From Herbihabitans rhizosphaerae (lineage in GTDB: Bacteria; Actinomycetota; Actinomycetes; Mycobacteriales; Pseudonocardiaceae): 64,000 nt of DNA. Below the pieces are notes generated by a model, which saw only the letters and a program-made list of their open reading frames with translations, was not told the origin of the DNA and ran no database searches. This document shows, piece by piece, positions 59,214 to 64,000 of the stretch (within the stretch, counting starts at the first letter, position 1; every line of letters starts with the position of its first letter). The translations under genes were made by a program, and so were the position numbers. The DNA is taken from the NCBI RefSeq assembly GCF_004216555.1, contig NZ_SGWQ01000007.1:276415-340414 (forward strand). The letters run 5' to 3'.

Positions 59214-59855
59214 CTAGCTACCCGGCTCCCGGCTCCCGGCTCCCGGCTCCCGGCTCCCGGCTCCCGGCTCCCGGCTCCCGGCTCCCGGCTCCCGGCTCCC
59301 GGCTCCCGGCTCCCGGCTCCTCTGATCAATTATCTCACGCCGCGAACTCTCGGTCATGTTGATCAAGTGTGCGTAATCGCCACGAATTTCCAGGTCAGCG
59401 CGGCCCGCGGCGGCGAAACGCTCGACGGCTCGGGCCAGTTCCTCGACCGCGGCGCGGTGCTCGGGCGCGAGCCGCCGGTCGATCTTGTCGCCGTGGCCGG
59501 GCCGGCTGTCGGTTCTGATCCGCACGATGGTGTCGGCCAGTGTGCGCGCCGTGGTGAGCAGCGGGCCGACGGTGGCGGCGACCTTGCGGGGTCCGAGGAA
59601 CGCGACCTTCTGGGCGAGATCGTCGACCTCGCGGTGCAGCGTGTGCGGATCGTCCTGGTCGGGCCACACGGGCAGGTTGCCGAGCCGGGTGGCCGCGCCG
59701 ACGAGCGCCGGGTACGTGGCGGCCTTGTCGTCGCGCGACAGTCGCCGGCGCTCCGATCTGCGGTTGAGCAGGCCGAGGCTCAGGGTGGCGAGCGCGCCGA
59801 CCAACGTGCCGGCCAGCGTGAACAGGCCAGCTCCCCACCACGGCGTCGTGTTCAT
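59214..59855 (-). CDS. Membrane-anchored protein with C-terminal heptapeptide tail encoded by a 7-bp tandem repeat
   Basis: 213 residues from ATG 59855 (MNTTPWWGAGLFTLAGTLVG). One transmembrane segment (about 7-27) is followed by a basic patch (NRRSERRRLSRDDKAA) and a mainly helical cytoplasmic part. The last 33 residues repeat the unit EPGAGSR, encoded by 14 copies of GGGAGCC. No family was recognised; single-TM proteins with a similar WW...NRR...DDK core are found in actinomycetes. The gene is the first of a probable operon with the GT-B-like gene. Longer N-terminal extensions in frame overlap the chitosanase promoter and are not credible. Confidence 0.72.
   Translation of the reverse strand: MNTTPWWGAGLFTLAGTLVGALATLSLGLLNRRSERRRLSRDDKAATYPALVGAATRLGNLPVWPDQDDPHTLHREVDDLAQKVAFLGPRKVAATVGPLLTTARTLADTIVRIRTDSRPGHGDKIDRRLAPEHRAAVEELARAVERFAAAGRADLEIRGDYAHLINMTESSRREIIDQRSREPGAGSREPGAGSREPGAGSREPGAGSREPGS
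59221..59320. repeat. Heptanucleotide tandem repeat, (CCCGGCT) x 14.3
   Basis: 100 bp of perfect 7-bp repeats with no interruption. On the minus strand it encodes the C-terminal tail of the membrane protein. Because 7 is not a multiple of 3, each gain or loss of one unit changes the frame used after the tract; all frames are open within the repeat itself. Confidence 0.97.
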
Positions 59856-59956
59856 GGTCTGTAGAACATAGTGACGTGCTCCCGGGGGTTCCGGTACCCG
59901 CGCCCGATGCGCCATGGTGTGTGGCGACTCGTTGGCGATTGACCAGTGGAGGCGAC

Positions 59957-60655
59957 ATGCGGGTAGGAATTCTTGCCGGGGCGGTGGCGCTGGTGGCGGC
60001 GATCGTGCCGACCGCGCACGCCGTGGCCCAGCCGGCGCCAGCCCAGCCGGCACGTGCGGCCGACGGACCCACGGCGGCGGAGCTGCTGGCGAAGACCCAG
60101 AACTGCAAGCCGATCTCGAACGGGAAGTACCGAACCGACGCCGACTCCAGCGCCACGATCGACGTGTGCGACGCGAACGGCGCGGTGTTCTGGCACTCCG
60201 ACATGGACATCGACTGCGACGGGCAGCGCACCGACAAGTGCAACGAGAACACCGATCCGTCGTTCTATCCGGACACCGCGTTCCACCAGTCCGACGGCAA
60301 GCCGCTGGTCGCCGACACGCTTCCGTTCGTCGTGCTGCCCGGCAAGAGCGACATCTGGGACTACGCGGCGTCCGGGCTGAAGGGTTCCGGCTCGTGCGTG
60401 ATCGTGTACGGCGACAAGGTGCTCTACGGCGTGGTCGGCGACATCGGGCCGAAGGAGATCATCGGCGAGGCGTCCTACGCTGCGGCGGCCGCGCTCGGCA
60501 TCGACCCCGACCCGTCCACCGGCGGCACGGACAAGGGCGTCACCTACATCTGCTTCAAGAACTCGGGCGTCTCGCCGATCGAGGACCAGGAGAAGGCGAA
60601 GGCCGTCGGCGCCGAGCTGGCCACCAAGTTCGTGCAGGACAACGGAAAGCGCTAG
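59957..60655 (+). CDS. Secreted chitosanase, glycoside hydrolase family 75
   Basis: 232 residues from ATG 59957, 4 bp after TGGAGG. Signal peptide MRVGILAGAVALVAAIVPTA is followed by an Ala/Pro-rich link. The GH75 core is clear: FWHSDMDIDCDGQRTDKCNE (with the catalytic Asp region) at about 78-97, VVLPGKSDIW, and YGVVGDIGPKEIIGEAS (with the catalytic Glu region) followed by ALGIDPDPSTGGTDKGVTYI. The enzyme hydrolyses chitosan outside the cell. Its stop overlaps that of the convergent EF-hand gene in CTAG (60652-60655). Confidence 0.9.
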   Translation: MRVGILAGAVALVAAIVPTAHAVAQPAPAQPARAADGPTAAELLAKTQNCKPISNGKYRTDADSSATIDVCDANGAVFWHSDMDIDCDGQRTDKCNENTDPSFYPDTAFHQSDGKPLVADTLPFVVLPGKSDIWDYAASGLKGSGSCVIVYGDKVLYGVVGDIGPKEIIGEASYAAAAALGIDPDPSTGGTDKGVTYICFKNSGVSPIEDQEKAKAVGAELATKFVQDNGKR

Positions 60656-61215
60656 TCGTCGTCCAGCGGACCGAGCAACCAGGAGCCGGTGCCCTCGGGA
60701 TCCTCGTCGAAGTAGAAGTCGTGGATCGCCGTGAGCAGGTCCTCAGTGGTGACGAAGCCGTCGCCGTCCTCGTCGAGCCTGCGGTGGATCTCGCGCGCGT
60801 CGTCCTCGGGCAGGTTCATCAGCGCGCCGGTCCACCGCACATGCTCCTCGGCGTCCAGCCTGCCGTCGCCGTCGGTGTCACAGACGTCCATCAGCGCGTC
60901 GAGGAACGGGCGGTAGCCCTGGTCGAACGAGTCCTCGGTGACGAGCAGCCCGCCGGCGAAGGCGTGCTTGTACTCCTCGACGGTGATCGCGCCGTCGGCG
61001 TCCGCGTCGGCCGAGCGGGCCAGGTGGTCCCACAGGGCGAGGCTCAGCTCCAGCAGCCGCAGCCGTGCCGCCGAGTCCGGTGGGTGGTCGAACTCGTCGG
61101 CGACGGCGGCGGCGGAGCGTTCGAAGTCGGCGCGGTCGATGTCGCCGTCATCGTCGAAGTCGAAGGTGCGGAACCGTCTGGCCAGCTTCCGTTCGAGGAA
61201 CGGGGAGATCTCCAT
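60652..61215 (-). CDS. EF-hand calcium-binding protein (calerythrin/sarcoplasmic type)
   Basis: 187 residues from ATG 61215. Four EF-hand loops: DFDDDGDIDRAD (19-30), DADADGAITVEE (70-81), DTDGDGRLDAEE (113-124) and DEDGDGFVTTED (148-159). The second and third have Glu at position 12, while the first and fourth have Asp, which favours weaker or Mg-tolerant binding. No signal peptide: it should be cytoplasmic, like calerythrin of Saccharopolyspora, which buffers calcium. Possible role in calcium signalling during development. Confidence 0.92.
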   Translation of the reverse strand: MEISPFLERKLARRFRTFDFDDDGDIDRADFERSAAAVADEFDHPPDSAARLRLLELSLALWDHLARSADADADGAITVEEYKHAFAGGLLVTEDSFDQGYRPFLDALMDVCDTDGDGRLDAEEHVRWTGALMNLPEDDAREIHRRLDEDGDGFVTTEDLLTAIHDFYFDEDPEGTGSWLLGPLDDD

Positions 61216-61262
61216 GGCTCCAGCCTTGTCGACCGGCGGCGCCGCGCCTACCGCTGATCGCG

Positions 61263-62462
61263 TTACTCGGTTACCCCCGGATCGCCGAAGGCCAGTTTGC
61301 CGGCGTAGTACAGCGTCGCGTCCGGGGTGAACGGGTGGAACGCGCCGGCTCGCACGTCGCGGTAGGCGCGCTCCAGCCGGGCGCGGCGGAAGTAGCCCCG
61401 GCCGCCGAGGACGGCCATCGCGGAGTCCACCACGGTGATCGCGGTGTTGACCGCGTGCCGCTTGGCGATCATCACGGTGTTGAGCGTCGCGGGGCTGGCG
61501 GTGTAGCCGTCGCCGATCTCGTCCAGCGCGCCGAGCAACGCCCACCACGCGGTGCGCAGGTCGGCGTCCATGAGGCCGACCTGGCGGTGCACCCTGGCCG
61601 ACGCGGACAGTGGGGCGGGGCCGCGGCTGCCCGTCGACGCGCCGGCGACAGCGGTGTCCCGCGCGCCGGCCGCGATGCCGTAGTAGGTCGCGGCGACGAC
61701 GGGTGCGAAGTGGATCGCCGCGGCGGCCAGCGGTGCGCCGAACTCGCCGTACGGGCGGCGGCCGGCGATCTTGTCGGCCGGGACGTAGACGTCCTCGAGT
61801 ACGACGTCGTGGCTCGCCGTGCCGCGCATGCCGAGCGTGTCCCAGGTTTCCACGATGCGCACGCCGCTCGCGGCCAGCGGGACGCTGAAGTGCAACACCT
61901 CGGCGTCGTCGCCGGGTTCGCCGAGCACGGCCGAGGTCGAGACGACGGTGGCGGCGGGTGACTGGCTGCAGAAGGCTTTGCGGCCGCTGATCCGGTAGCC
62001 CGTGCCGTCCGGCGTTGCGATCGTGGTGGGCCACAGCCAGTCCGATCCGCCACTCGTTGCGATCACGATGCCGTCATTCGCAATTTTGCGAAGCACCGCC
62101 TCCGCGTCCGGCGCACCGTTGCGATGGCGGAAGCACTGCACGAGCGTGAGGTACTGGTGCATGGCGACGGACAGGCCGGTGGCGCCGTCGTGCCGGGCGA
62201 GTTCGGCCTGCGCGTAGCAGACCTGGCGGATCGTGGCGCCGAGGCCGCCCATTTCGGTAGGGACGGCGAGGCGGAGGTAGCCGTGCTCGCGCATGGCGGC
62301 GTAGGCCTCGGTGACGAAGGTGGCGTCGCGGTCGTGCTCGTCGGCGTGTTCGGCGGCGACAGTGCCGATCGTGGTGGCCAGTCCGACGAAGCGCAGGTCG
62401 TCCTCACGCAGCGGAGCGGGGTGGGTGCCCGAGCCGGCTCGCACGGGTTCGGTGATGGTCAT
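61263..62462 (-). CDS. Acyl-CoA dehydrogenase-family flavoprotein
   Basis: 399 residues. Features of the fold: LRLAVPTEMGGLGATIRQVC near the N-terminus, RISGRKAFCSQSPAATVVST and ETWDTLGMRGTASHDVVLED in the middle, and a C-terminal helical domain with LGGRGYFRRARLERAYRDVR. The catalytic Glu position of standard acyl-CoA dehydrogenases is not obvious, and the sequence resembles flavin monooxygenase-type members (DszC/HsaA-like) as well. ATG 62462 is preceded by GAGAGG. It lies divergent from an HxlR regulator across 116 bp, the probable controller. Confidence 0.85.
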   Translation of the reverse strand: MTITEPVRAGSGTHPAPLREDDLRFVGLATTIGTVAAEHADEHDRDATFVTEAYAAMREHGYLRLAVPTEMGGLGATIRQVCYAQAELARHDGATGLSVAMHQYLTLVQCFRHRNGAPDAEAVLRKIANDGIVIATSGGSDWLWPTTIATPDGTGYRISGRKAFCSQSPAATVVSTSAVLGEPGDDAEVLHFSVPLAASGVRIVETWDTLGMRGTASHDVVLEDVYVPADKIAGRRPYGEFGAPLAAAAIHFAPVVAATYYGIAAGARDTAVAGASTGSRGPAPLSASARVHRQVGLMDADLRTAWWALLGALDEIGDGYTASPATLNTVMIAKRHAVNTAITVVDSAMAVLGGRGYFRRARLERAYRDVRAGAFHPFTPDATLYYAGKLAFGDPGVTE

Positions 62463-62578
62463 GGGTCTGCCTCTCGATTCGGAGTTGACCTGACGCTAGG
62501 AACCGCGAATGCCCCGGGGTAGTACAGCGACTGAACCGCCCGCGTAACGACGGACGTCACTCTGCGCGACTTGTCTAC

Positions 62579-63253
62579 ATGCGGACATACGCGCAGTACT
62601 GCCCGATCGTGCGTGCGGTCGAGATGCTCGGTGACCGGTGGACGCTGTTGATCGTGCGGGACATGCTCAACGGCGCGCGCCGGTTCAACGAGATCGCGCG
62701 CGGCCTGCCGGGCCTGTCCCGTGCATTGTTGTCGCGGCGGCTGCGGCAGTTGCAGCACGCCGGCCTCGTGGTGCACGCCGCCGACGGTTACCTCCTGACC
62801 CCACCGGGGGAGGACCTGCGCCCACTGGTGTTCGGCCTCGCCGACTGGGGCGCGCGGCACGCTTTCGGAAACCCGCGCGCCGAGGAGCTGGATCCCGAGG
62901 TGCTGATGTGGTGGCTGCACGGGCGGGTGGACACGACCGATGTGGTCAAGCGCGCGGTGATCCAGGTGGAGGTGTCCGACCGGCGCAGGGTGTACTGGCT
63001 GGTGCTGGAACCCCAGGACGTGTCGGTTTGTTATACGGATCCAGGGTTCGAGATCGACGCGGTGCTGCGGTCGGACATCGCCACGCTGTTCCGGATGTGG
63101 GAGGGCGAGATCGAGTTGCTCGACGCCGTGCGGGCTGGCTCGATCAGCCTGACCGGGGCGCGCTGGATCGTGCGCGGGCTGCCGGCCTGGCTGCGACTGA
63201 GCCCGGTGGCGCCCACCGTGCGTGCCGCCCGCGCGTCCGGCGCCTACTCCTGA
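62579..63253 (+). CDS. HxlR-family transcriptional regulator with C-terminal extra domain
   Basis: 224 residues. The winged helix is typical of HxlR: CPIVRAVEMLGDRWTLLIVR, NGARRFNEIARGLPGLSRAL and LSRRLRQLQHAGLV. Residues about 100-220 form an extra domain resembling sterol-carrier-like folds in other long HxlR proteins (VYWLVLEPQDVSVCYTDPGF), perhaps a ligand-binding part. Cys 8 may act as redox sensor. No Shine-Dalgarno is seen upstream of ATG 62579, so the transcript may be leaderless. It is divergent from the acyl-CoA dehydrogenase gene. Confidence 0.88.
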   Translation: MRTYAQYCPIVRAVEMLGDRWTLLIVRDMLNGARRFNEIARGLPGLSRALLSRRLRQLQHAGLVVHAADGYLLTPPGEDLRPLVFGLADWGARHAFGNPRAEELDPEVLMWWLHGRVDTTDVVKRAVIQVEVSDRRRVYWLVLEPQDVSVCYTDPGFEIDAVLRSDIATLFRMWEGEIELLDAVRAGSISLTGARWIVRGLPAWLRLSPVAPTVRAARASGAYS

Positions 63254-63260
63254 CGACGGC

Positions 63261-63614
63261 TCACCCCAACTCGGCGACCAGCTTCTTCGGCGCGATCGCC
63301 CGGTAGGAGTCCTCGACCCACTCGCACAGCAGATCCACCGGCGTATGCGCGCCGAACGGCACATACACCCAGCCGTACTGCCCCAAAGCGCCCATCCGCG
63401 CCGCCCTGGGCAGCGACAACGCGTGGGCGTGCGCGTCCGGATCGGCCAGCTTCACGTTGTAAGCGACCGGATCGTCCCCGTCGTCCGCGTTGAGGTACAC
63501 GAACATCTTCTTGCGCACCTTGACGATCGTGCCGCCCCACCCCGGCTCCCCGTACGCCTCTGGGAACCGAAGCGCGAACTCGAGCACCTCGGCGTGAATG
63601 TCCTGCGCCAGCAC
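63261..63614 (-). CDS. MmcQ/YjbR-family protein
   Basis: 117 residues. The CyaY-like fold is indicated by LRFPEAYGEPGWGGTIVKVR, KKMFVYLNADDG and GQYGWVYVPFGAHTPVDLLC. YjbR-type proteins may bind DNA or act in regulation, but no function is established. It stands between the HxlR gene and the remains of an HNH gene; the 3' end is 8 bp from the HxlR stop. Confidence 0.85.
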   Translation of the reverse strand: MLAQDIHAEVLEFALRFPEAYGEPGWGGTIVKVRKKMFVYLNADDGDDPVAYNVKLADPDAHAHALSLPRAARMGALGQYGWVYVPFGAHTPVDLLCEWVEDSYRAIAPKKLVAELG

Positions 63615-63623
63615 GCCCCGAGT

Positions 63624-63857
63624 CTACGAGGCAGTGCCGACACTCCCAGCCACGTGCATGGTGTTGCGGATGGGTTTGCGCTGCGGATCGATCCATGCGG
63701 GCGGGATGTAGTAGGGGATCCCGTCTTGCATGATGATTTCCCAGTCTTGTTGGTGGATGATCGTGTGGTGGTATCGGCAGAGCAAGGTCATGAGTTCTGC
63801 CGAGGTTATTCCACCGTCGATCCAGTGGATGATGTGGTGTGCGTCTGTCCATTCTGG
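63624..63857 (-). pseudogene. 3' remnant of a second DUF222/HNH endonuclease gene, cut by an IS element
   Basis: 77 residues beginning abruptly with PEWTDAHHIIHWIDGGITSA and ending RKPIRNTMHVAGSVGTAS before TAG. It aligns without gaps with the C-terminus of the protein at 3122-4303 (about 85 percent identical over the shared part) and keeps the second half of the HNH domain. Homology stops exactly at 63857, where the end of an IS-like sequence begins; the first part of the gene is not in the window. Confidence 0.85.
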
Positions 63858-64000
63858 TCAATACCACTAAGTTAAGCTTTGTTGGTTCCATGGAATGTTG
63901 AACACGCCGCGTTAAATTGACTGGTATGGGTGGTCTGGTTAGTATCATTCTGGGGTGTCTGGTTCTAGCTCTGGTGGCGCGGTCCGGTTGACTGACAAGA
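63858..64000 (+). mobile_element. Left end of an IS4-type insertion sequence (continues beyond window)
   Basis: The AT-richer sequence starts with TCAATACCACTAAGTTAAGC, typical of terminal inverted repeats of IS4-group elements in actinomycetes, and joins directly to the truncated HNH gene. A transposase start lies at 63955. The right end and target duplication are outside the window. Confidence 0.7.
63955..64000 (+). CDS. IS4-family transposase, N-terminal fragment
   Basis: GTG 63955 opens a frame reading VSGSSSGGAVRLTDK up to the window edge. An in-frame stop lies 15 bp upstream, which limits the start. The RLTDK motif is found near the N-terminus of many IS4-type transposases of Streptomyces and relatives. 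Only 15 residues are visible, so the family rests mainly on the adjacent terminal repeat. Confidence 0.6.
   Translation, partial: MSGSSSGGAVRLTDK

Noticed and set aside
59221..59320. Sequencing or assembly artefact
   Set aside because: Cannot be excluded, but the tract is perfectly regular, lies at the end of a plausible coding frame, and similar 7-bp tracts are known in actinomycetes; kept as a real repeat.
1..64000. tRNA or rRNA genes
   Set aside because: No cloverleaf with conserved T-arm sequence or rRNA stretch was recognised by eye in the intergenic regions; a covariance search would be decisive.

Overview
The window looks like chromosomal DNA of a high-GC, filamentous actinomycete, most probably in the order Pseudonocardiales (Amycolatopsis/Lentzea/Saccharothrix type). 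Points for this are the very high G+C, many GTG starts with 4-nt GTGA/ATGA gene overlaps, a WhiB-family protein, the PptT/PptH pair also found in mycobacteria, SARP and LAL regulators, gamma-butyrolactone (GBL) signalling genes, TTA codons concentrated in regulators, and a recurring GTCCACwGTGGAC palindrome. I saw no rRNA, tRNA, replication origin or CRISPR array.

Layout. 1-5 kb: end of a secreted repeat protein, an FAD monooxygenase behind an operator-rich promoter, a YdcF-like membrane protein, a DUF222/HNH endonuclease and a DJ-1/PfpI protein. 5-11 kb: small membrane and acidic proteins, CBS-pair and WhiB-like genes, the phosphopantetheinyl transferase/hydrolase pair pptT-pptH, and a large LAL regulator. 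11-19 kb: an unusual ABC-ATPase fused to a PqqD-like domain, an ATPase-LuxR regulator, and a two-component system divergent from an ABC transporter. 18.6-23.2 kb: a complete GBL signalling module, i.e. a SARP activator whose promoter contains a receptor-type operator, two ArpA/ScbR-type receptors, an AfsA-type butenolide synthase and a reductase. Four of these five genes carry TTA codons. 23.2-26.3 kb: a siderophore-uptake operon under an iron box, without its ATPase.

26-34 kb: DUF5313 and deazaflavin-oxidoreductase genes, an AgpS-like flavoprotein, a second LAL regulator, two tiny genes, and a leucine-rich-repeat gene coupled to a C-terminally truncated oxidoreductase. 34-47 kb: secreted and carbohydrate-related functions (propeller/LamG protein, PL7 lyase, VCBS-type protein, lipoprotein), a DasR-like GntR regulator back to back with an SOS-boxed dinB, and a MarR-MFS efflux pair. 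47-55 kb: AfsR-type regulator, acyl-CoA ligase divergent from an EthA-like Baeyer-Villiger monooxygenase, SMI1/KNR4 and GNAT proteins, and a stand-alone LigD polymerase domain. 55-64 kb: a STAND ATPase facing a two-gene operon (membrane protein plus GT-B-like protein) that contains a 14-copy heptanucleotide tract, then a GH75 chitosanase, an EF-hand protein, acyl-CoA dehydrogenase with a divergent HxlR regulator, and a second DUF222/HNH gene cut by an IS4-type element that leaves the window.

How it works together. The window is dominated by regulators: two LALs, an ATPase-LuxR, a SARP, an AfsR-type, two GBL receptors, a two-component system, and GntR, MarR, HxlR and WhiB proteins. No large biosynthetic cluster is visible, so the GBL/SARP module probably acts on genes elsewhere or on the scattered accessory genes here. 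The most novel-looking items are the catalytically degenerate ABC-PqqD fusion, the heptanucleotide tract that could switch translational coupling in its operon, and several families of dispersed intergenic repeats.
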